Shown piece by piece: positions 7,332 through 16,312 of a stretch of 64,000 nt of DNA. Every line of letters begins with the position of its first letter. Positions within the stretch are counted from its first letter, which is position 1. This stretch comes from Roseisalinus antarcticus (GTDB taxonomy: Bacteria > Pseudomonadota > Alphaproteobacteria > Rhodobacterales > Rhodobacteraceae). The stretch covers positions 1 to 64,000 of the forward strand of contig NZ_FWFZ01000017.1 of the NCBI RefSeq assembly GCF_900172355.1, read 5' to 3'. The notes under the pieces were generated by a model that was not told the DNA's origin, searched no databases, and worked only from the letters and a program-made list of their open reading frames with translations. Made by a program: the position numbers and the translations under genes.

Positions 7332-8402
7332 ATGGCGATGTCAGATTTCCAGTCCAGCATCGACGCCTCGATCGCGCGCAATCGCGGGCGCCGGCCCTGG
7401 ATAGAGCGGGTGCCGCCGGCATATTGGGTGCTGGCGATCCTGCTTCTGGTGATGCCGGGGTTTGCCTCCAACTTCGTGCTCTACCAGATTTTCGGCTGGA
7501 CCTTCATCCTGGGCATCATCGCCTCGTCGCTGATGTTTCTGGCAGGCTATGGCGGCATGGTGAGCCTGGCGCAGATGACCTTTGCCGGGGTCGCGGGCTA
7601 CATGGTCGCGATCTTCGGCGACAGCGCCATCGACACGATCAGCCAGGGCTGGCCCTGGTACATCACCATCCCGCTCGCGCTTCTGGTGGCGGTCCTCTTC
7701 GCGACCATCGTCGGGTGGCTCGCGGTGCGGACGGCGGGGATCTACACGATCATGATCACGCTGGCCGTGGCGGCCGCGTTCTTCTATTTCGCCCGGCAGA
7801 ACTACGAGGTGTTCAACGGCTTCACCGGGTTCCAGTCGGTTTCTCCGCCGCAATTGTTCGGGGTGGACTGGCAGGATGCGGTGCCGTTCTACTACCTCAC
7901 CCTGTTCTGGGCGGTGGCGGCCTATTTCTCGGTCCTCTACCTGTCGCGGGCGCCGTTCGGGCTGGCCCTGCAGGGGGTGCGCGACAATCCGCGGCGGATG
8001 GGGGCGCTGGGCTACAACGTCACCGCGCACCGGGTCGCGGCCTATTCCTTCTCCGCCATCCTCGCCGGGATCGGCGGCATCCTGCTAGCGTGGCAATCGG
8101 GGCAGATCTCGCCGGGGACGGTGTCGATCCAGCCCTCGATCGACATCCTGGTGATCGCCGTCGTGGGCGGCATCCGGCACCCGATCGGCGCCTTCATCGG
8201 CGCGTTTCTCTACGTGCTGCTCAAGACCTTCGCGGTCGATGTGCTGATCTCGCTCGGGCTCGACGGGGACCGGTTCAACCTGTTGATCGGAATGGGCTTC
8301 CTGCTGGTGGTGTTCTTCTCGCCCGACGGGCTGCTGGGGCTGTGGGAAAAGGCCAAGGACAGGTCGCGCCGCGATCCGCTGACCGGAAGGCCGCGCGAAT
8401 GA
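7332..8402 (+). CDS. livM: branched-chain-amino-acid-type ABC permease LivM
   Basis: A 356-residue LivM-class permease. A cytoplasmic N-terminus of about 35 residues precedes the first helix (YWVLAILLLVMPGFASNF). The diagnostic LivM segments follow: GYGGMVSLAQMTFAGVAGY, ALQGVRDNPRRMGALGYNV (coupling helix) and VVGGIRHPIGAFIGAFLYVL, ending near FFSPDGLLGLWEKAKD. It should form the heterodimeric pore with LivH. The stop codon overlaps the ATG of the LivG gene (ATGA), indicating tight co-translation. Confidence 0.93.
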   Translation: MAMSDFQSSIDASIARNRGRRPWIERVPPAYWVLAILLLVMPGFASNFVLYQIFGWTFILGIIASSLMFLAGYGGMVSLAQMTFAGVAGYMVAIFGDSAIDTISQGWPWYITIPLALLVAVLFATIVGWLAVRTAGIYTIMITLAVAAAFFYFARQNYEVFNGFTGFQSVSPPQLFGVDWQDAVPFYYLTLFWAVAAYFSVLYLSRAPFGLALQGVRDNPRRMGALGYNVTAHRVAAYSFSAILAGIGGILLAWQSGQISPGTVSIQPSIDILVIAVVGGIRHPIGAFIGAFLYVLLKTFAVDVLISLGLDGDRFNLLIGMGFLLVVFFSPDGLLGLWEKAKDRSRRDPLTGRPRE

Positions 8403-9196
8403 CGATGACCGAGGACAGAAGCGCCAGGCGCCTGCAGGCCACCGGCACCGAGAACGCGCTGGAGCTGCGCGGCATCTCCAAGCTGTTCGGCGCCCTGCGC
8501 GCGCTAGAAGGCATCGACCTGACCGTGCGCCCCGGAGAGCGGCGCGCGGTGCTGGGCTCCAACGGCGCGGGCAAGACCACGCTTTTCAACTGCATCACCG
8601 GGGATTTCCTGCCCACCACCGGCACGATCCGCTTTTTCGGCGAGGACGTGACGGCCTTTCCCGCGCATGAGAGGATCCGGCGCGGGTTGCGGCGGACCTA
8701 CCAGATCTCGCTGCTGTTCACCGGGCTGTCGGTGATCGACAATATCTACATCGCCTGCCGCGGCGTCTCGCGCGGGCGGTTCTCGTTCATCCGGCCCCGG
8801 CGGGACGATGCGCTGATGGCCAGCGCCGAGACGCTTGTGCGCGTCGTCCACCTGGAGGACCTCAAGGACACGCTGGTGTCCAGCCTGTCCTACGGCCAGC
8901 AACGCCAGCTTGAAATCGCCATGGCGCTGGCGGGCGCGCCGCGCTTCATCCTGTTCGACGAGCCCGCCGCCGGGCTGTCGCCCACGGAACGTTCGGAGCT
9001 GGTGGAGATCCTGCTCGGGCTGCCCTCGCACATGGGCTACATCATTATCGAGCACGACATGGACGTGGCCCTGCGGGTCGCGGATTTCGTGACGATGATG
9101 CACAACGGGCGCATCTTCAAGGAAGGCAAACCGGCCGAGATCGAGGAGGATCCGGAGGTCCAGACGCTTTACCTCGGAGGGGGCGACGATGCCTGA
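8399..9196 (+). CDS. livG: ABC transporter ATP-binding protein LivG
   Basis: A 265-residue LivG-class ATPase. The start ATG at 8399 overlaps the permease stop. Walker A is [12 protein letters not shown], the signature is the LivG-type [17 protein letters not shown], and Walker B is [13 protein letters not shown], followed by [11 protein letters not shown] with the switch His. The long insert after the Q-loop ([20 protein letters not shown] through [12 protein letters not shown]) is characteristic of LivG rather than LivF. It dimerises with the LivF-type domain encoded by the next gene, whose start overlaps this one by 8 bases. Confidence 0.93.
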   Translation: MTMTEDRSARRLQATGTENALELRGISKLFGALRALEGIDLTVRPGERRAVLGSNGAGKTTLFNCITGDFLPTTGTIRFFGEDVTAFPAHERIRRGLRRTYQISLLFTGLSVIDNIYIACRGVSRGRFSFIRPRRDDALMASAETLVRVVHLEDLKDTLVSSLSYGQQRQLEIAMALAGAPRFILFDEPAAGLSPTERSELVEILLGLPSHMGYIIIEHDMDVALRVADFVTMMHNGRIFKEGKPAEIEEDPEVQTLYLGGGDDA

Positions 9197-11336
9197 TCCG
9201 ATCCTCGAGGTGCGCGACCTCAACGTCTATTACGGCCAGTCCCACGCCTTGCAGGGTGTCAACCTGACGCTGGATCACGGCGTGTTGTCCGTGGTGGGCC
9301 GCAACGGCATGGGCAAGACCACGCTGTGCAACGCGATCATGGGTCTGGTGCCTGTGGCCTCGGGCTCCATCGCGCTGGGCGGGCGCGAGGTTTCGGGGCT
9401 GACCGCCGCCGAGACGGCGCGGCTGGGCATCGGCTACGTGCCCCAGGGCCGGCGGCTGTGGCCGTCGCTGACCGTGGACGAGCACCTCAAGCTGGTGGAA
9501 AAGCGCGGCGGCGCCTGGACGGCGGAGCGGATCTATTCGGTCTTCCCCCGCCTGGCCGAGCGGCGCGGCAACGGCGGCGGGCAATTGTCGGGCGGCGAGC
9601 AACAGATGCTGGCCATCGGCCGTGCGCTGTTGGCCAACCCCAGGCTGCTGGTGATGGACGAGCCGACGGAAGGCCTCGCCCCGGTCATTGTCAGCCAAGT
9701 GCGCGACATGCTGATCCGCCTCGGCCAGGAGGGCGAGATGGACGTGCTCGTGATCGAGCAGAACATCGGCGTCGCCTGCGCGGTGTCCGACAGCGTGGCG
9801 ATCATGGTCAACGGCCGGATCAACCGGGTGATGGACGCCAGCATCCTCGCCGCCGACCGCGACCTGCAGCAGGCGCTGCTGGGGGTCGGGCGTCATGCCC
9901 ATGACGAGACCGACCAGCAGGCCGCCCCGGCGCCCCGTCCGCAGGAGACCGAGGAAAAGGTCACGCGGATCTATCTCTCAAACCCCGAGGTGCCGACCCG
10001 CTGGAGCCAGCCCGTCCCCGTTCGCATGATCGAGCAATCGGCCCGCACCGTGACCGAGGTCGGCAAGACCAACGTGGTGGCGCTGCAGACGCCGAAGGTG
10101 CCGACGGTCGGGATCACCTACGTCTGCGGCACGCTTGACACCAAGGGGCAGGAGCTGCGCCACATCGCCGAGATCCTGCGCGGCGAGGGTCTGCTTGTCC
10201 GGCTTGTGGACCTCGCGACCTCTGGCGAGCGCTCGGGCGCGGAGATTCCGCCGCATACGGTCGCGGCCCACCATCCGCGCGGCGCGGCAGGCGTCTTTAC
10301 CGGCGATCGCGGCAGCGCCGTGGCGGGCATGACCCGCGCGTTCGAACACTGGATGCGGGCGCAGACGGATGTGGCCGGGGTGATCGCGGCGGGCGGCTCG
10401 GGCGGCACGGCGCTGGTGGCGCCGGCGTTCCGGGTGCTGCCGGTGGGCGTGCCCAAGGTCATCGTCTCCACCGTCGCCTCGGGCAATACCGAGCAATACG
10501 TCGGCCCGTCCGACATCACCATGATGTATTCCGTGGCCGACGTGCAGGGCATCAACTCGATCACCCGCGAGGTGCTGGCCAATGGCGCACACGCGTTGGC
10601 CGGCATGGTCAAGGGCCGCCGGGCACGGGCGAAGACCACGCCGGAGCACAAGCCGGCGGTGGGGATCACCATGTTCGGCGTCACCACGCCCGCCGTCCAG
10701 ATGGTCACCCGGCAGCTGGAGGCGCAGTACGATTGCCTTGTCTTCCACGCCACCGGCGTCGGCGGGCGGTCGATGGAAAAGCTGCTCGACAGCCAGATGC
10801 TGGACGCGGTGATCGACCTGACCACGACCGAGGTCTGCGACATGGTGGCGGGCGGCGTCTTTGCCGCGACCGAGGACCGGTTCGGCGCCTCGATCCGCGC
10901 GGGCAAGCCCTATATCGGCGCGGCCGGGGCGCTCGACATGGTCAATTTCAACGCCCCCGACACCGTGCCAGAGAGATATCGCGGCCGGCTGTTCTACGAG
11001 CATAATCCGCAGATCACCCTGATGCGCACCACCCCCGAGGAAAACGAGCGGATGGCCCGCTTCATCGGGGCGCAGCTGAACCGAATGACCGGGCCGGTGC
11101 GCTTTTTCCTGCCCGAGGGCGGGCTGAGCCTCCTGGACGCGCCGGGCCAGCTGTTCTGGGACCCCGAGGCCGACCGGGCGCTGTTCCGCACGCTTGAGAC
11201 GGTCGTGCAGCAGACCGCCAACCGGCAGCTTGTCCGCGTGCCGCACAACATCAACGATCCCGAATTCGCGGATCTGGTGGTGAAGACCTTCCGGTCCTTC
11301 CACGGCCAGCCCCGCGCCCGAGCGAAAGGTGCCTGA
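9189..11336 (+). CDS. fusion: LivF-type ATPase + UPF0261 (Tm-1-like ATP-binding) protein
   Basis: A single 715-residue frame with two parts. Residues 1 to about 235 are a complete LivF ATPase: [14 protein letters not shown] (Walker A), [16 protein letters not shown] (signature), [13 protein letters not shown] (Walker B), VLVIEQN. A hydrophilic linker (about 236-300; rich in Q, A, P, E) leads to residues 305-715, a full UPF0261/Tm-1-like domain beginning [20 protein letters not shown] and containing [29 protein letters not shown] and [23 protein letters not shown]0261 proteins are ATP-binding; the tomato Tm-1 resistance protein carries such a domain followed by a TIM barrel. Here the TIM-barrel relative is the next gene. 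The fusion ties the domain physically to the importer. Function of the UPF0261 part in bacteria is unknown to me. Confidence 0.88.
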   Translation: MPDPILEVRDLNVYYGQSHALQGVNLTLDHGVLSVVGRNGMGKTTLCNAIMGLVPVASGSIALGGREVSGLTAAETARLGIGYVPQGRRLWPSLTVDEHLKLVEKRGGAWTAERIYSVFPRLAERRGNGGGQLSGGEQQMLAIGRALLANPRLLVMDEPTEGLAPVIVSQVRDMLIRLGQEGEMDVLVIEQNIGVACAVSDSVAIMVNGRINRVMDASILAADRDLQQALLGVGRHAHDETDQQAAPAPRPQETEEKVTRIYLSNPEVPTRWSQPVPVRMIEQSARTVTEVGKTNVVALQTPKVPTVGITYVCGTLDTKGQELRHIAEILRGEGLLVRLVDLATSGERSGAEIPPHTVAAHHPRGAAGVFTGDRGSAVAGMTRAFEHWMRAQTDVAGVIAAGGSGGTALVAPAFRVLPVGVPKVIVSTVASGNTEQYVGPSDITMMYSVADVQGINSITREVLANGAHALAGMVKGRRARAKTTPEHKPAVGITMFGVTTPAVQMVTRQLEAQYDCLVFHATGVGGRSMEKLLDSQMLDAVIDLTTTEVCDMVAGGVFAATEDRFGASIRAGKPYIGAAGALDMVNFNAPDTVPERYRGRLFYEHNPQITLMRTTPEENERMARFIGAQLNRMTGPVRFFLPEGGLSLLDAPGQLFWDPEADRALFRTLETVVQQTANRQLVRVPHNINDPEFADLVVKTFRSFHGQPRARAKGA

Positions 11337-11337
11337 C

Positions 11338-12162
11338 ATGTTCGACCGTTCCGACCTGATGAAACGGTTCCGCGCGATGCGCGATGCCGGCGAGCCGATC
11401 ATCGGCGGCGGCGCGGGCACGGGCCTGTCGGCCAAGTGCGAAGAGGCCGGCGGCATCGACCTGATCGTGATCTACAACTCGGGCCGTTACCGGATGGCGG
11501 GCCGCGGCTCGCTGGCCGGGCTGATGCCCTATGGCGACGCCAACGGCGTGGTGATGGAGATGGCCGGCGAGGTCCTGCCGGTGGTCAAGCACACACCGGT
11601 CCTGGCCGGGGTCTGCGCCACCGATCCATTCCGGATGATGCCGCAGTTCCTGGATCAGGTGAAGGCGGCGGGTTTTTCCGGCGTTCAGAACTTTCCCACC
11701 GTCGGGCTGATCGACGGGACCTTCCGCGCCAAACTCGAAGAGACCGGCATGGGCTATGCCCACGAGGTCGAGATGATCCGCCTTGCCCATGCCCGCGACA
11801 TGCTGACCACGCCCTATGTGTTCAGCGAAGCGGACGCGGCCGCGATGGCCGGGGCGGGCGCGGACATCATCGTCGTGCACCTCGGCCTGACCACCGGCGG
11901 CTCCATCGGCGCCGAAACCGGCGTCACGCTGGAGGATGCCCCCGCGCTCACCGACCTGTGGGCCGCCGCCGCGCTGAAGGTGAACCCGGACGTGATCGTA
12001 CTGGTGCACGGCGGGCCGGTCGCGATGCCGGAGGATGCGGATTTCGTCCTCAGAAACACCAGGAACTGCCACGGTTTCTACGGCGCCTCCTCGATGGAGC
12101 GGCTGCCGACGGAAATCGCGCTGCGCAACCAGACCGCCGCCTTCAAGAAGATCGGCCGTTAA
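11338..12162 (+). CDS. phosphoenolpyruvate-hydrolase-like TIM-barrel protein
   Basis: A 274-residue protein resembling the PEP_hydrolase-like TIM-barrel family (the C-terminal partner domain of plant Tm-1). It opens with a helix then [20 protein letters not shown], followed by [35 protein letters not shown] and [19 protein letters not shown]. Late strands include [17 protein letters not shown] and [14 protein letters not shown] chose the ATG at 11338, placed 8 bases after AAAGG and directly after the previous stop; a GTG at 11329 would overlap that gene. It co-occurs with UPF0261, which suggests one two-part enzyme. Reaction unproven; carbon-carbon or phosphate chemistry on a small acid is the family expectation. 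Confidence 0.8.
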   Translation: MFDRSDLMKRFRAMRDAGEPIIGGGAGTGLSAKCEEAGGIDLIVIYNSGRYRMAGRGSLAGLMPYGDANGVVMEMAGEVLPVVKHTPVLAGVCATDPFRMMPQFLDQVKAAGFSGVQNFPTVGLIDGTFRAKLEETGMGYAHEVEMIRLAHARDMLTTPYVFSEADAAAMAGAGADIIVVHLGLTTGGSIGAETGVTLEDAPALTDLWAAAALKVNPDVIVLVHGGPVAMPEDADFVLRNTRNCHGFYGASSMERLPTEIALRNQTAAFKKIGR

Positions 12163-12173
12163 GGAGACATGCC

Positions 12174-15100
12174 ATGACCGGACAACTCATCGGACAATTG
12201 ATCCTCTGGCTCATCGTCGCCGTCATTGTCGTCTTCATCCTCTACTGGGTGATGAACTGGCTCTACCGGCGCTCGACCAAGGAGATCGCCTTCGTGCGCA
12301 CCGGCTTTCTGGGCGAACGGGTGGTCATCAACGGCGGCGCCTTCGTCTGGCCGGTGATCCACGACATCACGCCGGTCAGCATGAACTCGCTCGACCTTGG
12401 CGTGACCCGCGAAAAGGACGAGGCGCTGATCACCCGCGACAGCCTGCGAGTGGACGTGGACGCCGAATTCTACGTCCGGGTGCGGCAGACCCCCGAGGCG
12501 GTCAGCCTGGCCGCCTCGACCATGGGCCGCCGCACGCTGGAACCCGAACGCCTGCACCGGCTGCTGGCGGGCAAGTTCGTCTCGGCCATGCGCTCGGTCG
12601 CCGCCGAAATGACGCTGGAAGAGCTGCACATGGGCCGCCATGCCTTTGCATCGCGCGTGGCCGAGCTGGCGCAGGAGGGGCTCGACAAGAACGGGCTGGA
12701 GCTGGAGAGCGTCGCGATCACCGACATCGACCAGACCGATATCGAGTTCTTCAACCCGTCCAACCGGTTCGACGCCATCGGCCTGACCTCGGTCATCCAG
12801 GCGGTCGAAGAGCGCCGCAAGCTGCGCAACGACATCGAGCAGGACACGATCATCAAGATCCGCCAGCGCAACCTGGAGGCCGAACGCCAGACGCTGGAGA
12901 TCGACCGCGAGAGCGAAGAGGCCCGACTTGAGCAGGAACGCGACATCGAATTCCGCCGCGCCCTGCAACGCTCGCAACTGGCCAAGGAACGCTCCGAGCG
13001 CGAGCGCGAGGGCGAGGAGGCGACGCTGCTGAGCCGCGAGGCCATCGAGAAGGCGCGCATCGCCAACGAGGAACTGATCGCCGAGGCGCGGATCGCCTCC
13101 GAACGCAAGATCCGCCAGCAGGAAATCGAGCGCACCCGCGACGTGGACGCCGCCGAGATCGACGCCAGGGAGGTGATCGAGAAGGCCCGCATCGGACAGG
13201 AACGCACCCTTGAGGACGCGCGCATCCGGTCACGCCAGGACACCGAGGCCGCCGGCATCGCCGCCAAGGAAGCGATCGAGAAGGCCCGCATCGGCCAGGA
13301 ACGCGCCATCGAGGAGGCCCGCATCGAGAAGGCCCGCGAGACCCAGTCGAAGGACATCGAGCGCCAGCGCTTCGTCGATGAGGCCGACATCTCGGCCCGC
13401 GAGATGATCGAGAAGGCCCGGATCGCGCAGGAACGCCAGATCGCCGAGGCACAGATCGAGAAGGACGAAAGCCTGCGCCAGCGCGAGATCGCGCGGAACC
13501 TGTCCATCGACGAGGCCGAGATCGCCGCCCGCGAGGCCTCTGAAAAGCTGCGCATCGCCCAGGAACGCCAGGTGAATGCCGAACGCATCACCGCAGACCG
13601 CGCCACCCGCGAGCTGGAGATCGAGCGCAAGAAGGCGCTGGACGAGGCCGAGATCGCGGCGAAGCAGGCCACCGAGGCCGCGCAGATCGCCCGCGAAAAG
13701 GCGCTGGCCGCCGACCGCATCGCCGCCGAGCAGGACACCCGTTCGCGCGAGATCGCCCGCCAGCGCAGCGTCGAGGCCGAGCAGATCGCCGCCGCCGAGG
13801 CGACCTCGGCCGACCGGATCGGCCAGGAGGAGCGCATCCGCAACCTCGAGATCGCGCGCAACAAGGCCGTGGACGAGGCGGAGATCGCCGCCCGCGAGGC
13901 GGTGGAGGCCGCCCGGATCGCCCAGGAGGCCAAGCTGGCCGTCCACCGGATCGAGAGCGAGGAGCGCACAAAGGAGCGCGAGCACGCCCGCACCAAGGCC
14001 GTCGAGGCCGCCGAGATCGCCACCCAGGAGGCGACAGAGGCCGCCCGGATCGCCAAGGAGAAGAAGCTCGCCGCCGACCGCATCGCCTATGAACAGGACC
14101 TGCGCGAGCGCGAGATCGCCCGCAACCGGGCGATCGACGTGGCACAGGTCGCGGCCTCCGAAGAGGTCTCGATGGTGCGGATCGACGAGGAGAAGCGCAC
14201 CCGCGCCGCAGAGATCGCCAAGCTGACCGAGGTCCGCAGCCGCGAGATCGAGAGCCACGAGGCGATCGAGGCCGCCGAGATCAGCTCTCGCCGCCTGGTG
14301 GAAAGCCAGCGGATCGAGAAGGAGAGCGAGACCTCCGCCGAGAAGATCGCCCGCGACAAGCGCATCCGCGAGCTGGAAATCGCCCGCAACCAGGCGATGG
14401 ACGCGGCCCAGATCGCCGCGGACGAGGCGATCGAGGCCGCCCGCGTGGCCAAGGCCAAGACCGTCGACGCCGAGCGCATCGCGGCCGAACAGGAGCTCGA
14501 CGCGAAGAAGCTGGAGCGCAAGCGGGCGCTGGAGCAACTGGAAGTGGGCCGCGTGCAGGCCCTGCGCGAGGCCGAGATCGCCAGCCAGGAAGAGGTCGAG
14601 CGCGCGCGCATCGCCTCCGAACGGGGGCTGGACGAGGCCCGGATCGGCCACCAGACCGACCGCCGCAAGCTGGAGATCGGACGCGAGAAGGCCGTCGAGG
14701 AGGCGTCGATGGAGAAGGCCATCGCGCTTTACCAGAAGTCGCTGGATGAACATGCCGCCGCGGTCGAGGCCGAGACCGCCCGCGCCCGCGCCCTGGAGGC
14801 CGCCGAGAAGGCCAAGACCGCCGCCGAGACCGAGGCCGCCGGCCGCGCCCGCACCCTCGACCAGATCAAGGCCGATACCGAGGCCCAGCGCACCCGCGTG
14901 CTGGCCGAGGCCGAAAAGATCCGCCGCGCGGTGGAGGCCGAGGCCGCCAAACTCATCAACGAGGCCGAGAACGTCCTTACCGACGGGGCCCGCGCCTCGC
15001 TGTTCAAGCGCAAGATGCTGGAGCATGTGGAGGGCATCGTCTCGGCCAGCGTCAAGCCGCTGGAGAAGGTCAGCGACATCAAGATCATGCAGCTTGGCGG

Positions 15101-15422
15101 CTCCGGCACCCAGGGCCTCGACTGGTCCGACGGGGGCTCCGGTGGCCGCGGCGGTGGCGGTGGTGGCGGCAATGGCGGCTCGCCCACGGACGAGGTGATG
15201 AACTCTGCCCTGCGCTACCGGGTCCAGGCGCCGTTCGTGGACAGCCTGATGAAGGAAATCGGCATCGACGGCAGCAACTTCGCCAAGTCGGACATCTTCC
15301 GCAACGCCTCGGACATGACCCGCGCGACGGGAGAGATCGCCCGCGCCCAGGCCTCGAAGGCGCTGACCGACAAGAAGGACAGCGGCGAGGGCAAGGCGGA
15401 CGCAACCGGGGACAAGCAGTAG
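12174..15422 (+). CDS. giant flotillin-like (SPFH) protein with about 50 hendecad repeats
   Basis: A 1082-residue membrane-anchored protein; common flotillins have 450-700. Start ATG 12174 follows AAGGAGA. Residues 5-27 are one membrane helix (ILWLIVAVIVVFILYWVM). Residues 35 to about 220 are an SPFH/band-7 domain (EIAFVRTGFLGERVVINGG, LDVDVDAEFY-like core, ELESVAITDIDQTDIEFFNP). From residue 294 to 843 the chain is an uninterrupted run of 11-residue units with Ile at position 3, e.g. ARIAQERQIAE, AQIEKDESLRQ, REIARNLSIDE, AEIAAREASEK. A heptad-like region follows, then the flotillin-type SLFKRKMLEHVEGIVSASVK, a Gly-rich linker (about 985-1003) and a hydrophilic tail. It probably oligomerises at the inner membrane and may scaffold the importer and Mo enzyme. 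Long antisense frames here are composition artefacts. Confidence 0.88.
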   Translation: MTGQLIGQLILWLIVAVIVVFILYWVMNWLYRRSTKEIAFVRTGFLGERVVINGGAFVWPVIHDITPVSMNSLDLGVTREKDEALITRDSLRVDVDAEFYVRVRQTPEAVSLAASTMGRRTLEPERLHRLLAGKFVSAMRSVAAEMTLEELHMGRHAFASRVAELAQEGLDKNGLELESVAITDIDQTDIEFFNPSNRFDAIGLTSVIQAVEERRKLRNDIEQDTIIKIRQRNLEAERQTLEIDRESEEARLEQERDIEFRRALQRSQLAKERSEREREGEEATLLSREAIEKARIANEELIAEARIASERKIRQQEIERTRDVDAAEIDAREVIEKARIGQERTLEDARIRSRQDTEAAGIAAKEAIEKARIGQERAIEEARIEKARETQSKDIERQRFVDEADISAREMIEKARIAQERQIAEAQIEKDESLRQREIARNLSIDEAEIAAREASEKLRIAQERQVNAERITADRATRELEIERKKALDEAEIAAKQATEAAQIAREKALAADRIAAEQDTRSREIARQRSVEAEQIAAAEATSADRIGQEERIRNLEIARNKAVDEAEIAAREAVEAARIAQEAKLAVHRIESEERTKEREHARTKAVEAAEIATQEATEAARIAKEKKLAADRIAYEQDLREREIARNRAIDVAQVAASEEVSMVRIDEEKRTRAAEIAKLTEVRSREIESHEAIEAAEISSRRLVESQRIEKESETSAEKIARDKRIRELEIARNQAMDAAQIAADEAIEAARVAKAKTVDAERIAAEQELDAKKLERKRALEQLEVGRVQALREAEIASQEEVERARIASERGLDEARIGHQTDRRKLEIGREKAVEEASMEKAIALYQKSLDEHAAAVEAETARARALEAAEKAKTAAETEAAGRARTLDQIKADTEAQRTRVLAEAEKIRRAVEAEAAKLINEAENVLTDGARASLFKRKMLEHVEGIVSASVKPLEKVSDIKIMQLGGSGTQGLDWSDGGSGGRGGGGGGGNGGSPTDEVMNSALRYRVQAPFVDSLMKEIGIDGSNFAKSDIFRNASDMTRATGEIARAQASKALTDKKDSGEGKADATGDKQ
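13053..14702 (+). repeat. hendecad-coding repeat tract (about 50 x 33 bp)
   Basis: This tract encodes fifty consecutive 11-residue units with no insertion or deletion that I can find by reading. Ile (occasionally Val/Leu/Met) recurs at position 3 and acidic or basic residues fill the rest. Higher-order 44-residue similarity (four units) is also visible, suggesting growth by duplication of 132-bp blocks that have since diverged. At DNA level units are too diverged to be a simple satellite. Confidence 0.85.
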
Positions 15423-15860
15423 ATGGCCCGGGTCTATGTCTCTTCCGTCGTCAACGCCCCGGCGGCGCGGGTCTGGGAAAGGGTGCGCGATTTCAACGCC
15501 CTGCCCCGCTGGCACCCGCGCATCCGCGACAGCCGGATCGAGGATGCGCATCCCTCCGACCAGGTCGGCTGCATCCGCAACTTCAACCTGCAGAACGGCG
15601 ACAACATCCGCGAGCAGCTGCTGGGCCTGAGCGATTACGACATGTCCTGCACCTATGCCATTCTCGAAAGCCCGATGCCGCTGACCGACTACGTCGCGAC
15701 CCTGCGGCTGACCCCCGTGACCGAGGGCGACCGGACCTTCATCGAGTGGTCGGCCGAATTCTCCTGCGACCCGGACGACGAACAGGGCCTCGTCGCTGGC
15801 GTCGGCGGCAACGTCTTCCAGGCCGGTTTCGACGCGCTCAAGCGGCATTTCGGAGGCTGA
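15423..15860 (+). CDS. SRPBCC (START-like/CoxG-type) protein 1
   Basis: A 145-residue single-domain SRPBCC protein. It starts with the family's VYVSSVVNAPAARVWERVRD and has FNALPRWHPRI, VGCIRNFNLQNGDNIREQL and FQAGFDALKRHF at the end of the long C-terminal helix. Its ATG directly abuts the flotillin stop. The next gene is a paralogue. In cox operons the SRPBCC protein CoxG is thought to help tether the hydroxylase to the membrane, and the downstream Mo-enzyme genes make that the best guess. Other SRPBCC proteins bind lipids or hydrophobic ligands, so a role in ligand handling cannot be excluded. Confidence 0.8.
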   Translation: MARVYVSSVVNAPAARVWERVRDFNALPRWHPRIRDSRIEDAHPSDQVGCIRNFNLQNGDNIREQLLGLSDYDMSCTYAILESPMPLTDYVATLRLTPVTEGDRTFIEWSAEFSCDPDDEQGLVAGVGGNVFQAGFDALKRHFGG

Positions 15861-15865
15861 GCGCG

Positions 15866-16312
15866 ATGGTGAAGGTCTTTCGCAGCACTGTCCTGGAGGC
15901 CCCCGTCGAGGCGGTCTGGGGGGTCTTGCGCGACTTCAACGGTCATGACCGGTGGCATCCGGTGGTGGCGGAAAGCCACGTGGAGCGGGGCCTGCCCTCG
16001 GACAAGGTCGGCTGCGTGCGCAACTTCAGGCTTCAGGACGGGTCGAACCTGCGCGAACAGCTGCTGACGCTGTCGGACATGGAGATGACCTTCTCCTATT
16101 GCCTGCTCGATACCCCGGTGCCGCTGTTCAACTACGTCGCCCACGTCCGGCTGCTGCCGGTGACCGACACCGACGCGACCTATTGGGAATGGGAAAGCCG
16201 GTTCGACACGCCGAAGGGCCGCGAGAGCGAGCTTCACGACATGGTCGCCGACGGGATCTACGTCAGCGGCTTCGACGCCATCGCCGCGCATTTCGAAACG
16301 GAGGCCGCATGA
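15866..16312 (+). CDS. SRPBCC (START-like/CoxG-type) protein 2, paralogue of the preceding gene
   Basis: A 148-residue SRPBCC protein with the same order of motifs as its neighbour: VFRSTVLEAPVEAVWGVLRD, FNGHDRWHPVV, VGCVRNFRLQDGSNLREQLL, and a C-terminal GFDAIAAHF. The two clearly arose by tandem duplication but have diverged widely, so both are probably used, perhaps as a heterodimer. ATG at 15866, five bases after the previous stop. The stop overlaps the ATG of the FAD subunit gene. Function as for the paralogue. Confidence 0.8.
   Translation: MVKVFRSTVLEAPVEAVWGVLRDFNGHDRWHPVVAESHVERGLPSDKVGCVRNFRLQDGSNLREQLLTLSDMEMTFSYCLLDTPVPLFNYVAHVRLLPVTDTDATYWEWESRFDTPKGRESELHDMVADGIYVSGFDAIAAHFETEAA

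Noticed and set aside
13053-14702. CRISPR-like regular spacing
   Set aside because: The 33-bp periodicity is coding (11-residue repeats) with diverged units and no repeat-spacer pattern; no cas genes are present.
13230-15848. 872-codon open frame on the minus strand under the flotillin gene
   Set aside because: It is the antisense shadow of the 33-bp repeats in high-G+C DNA; its translation is Gly/Leu/Asp-rich repeats without any family motif, while the plus strand has SPFH and flotillin C-terminal motifs.
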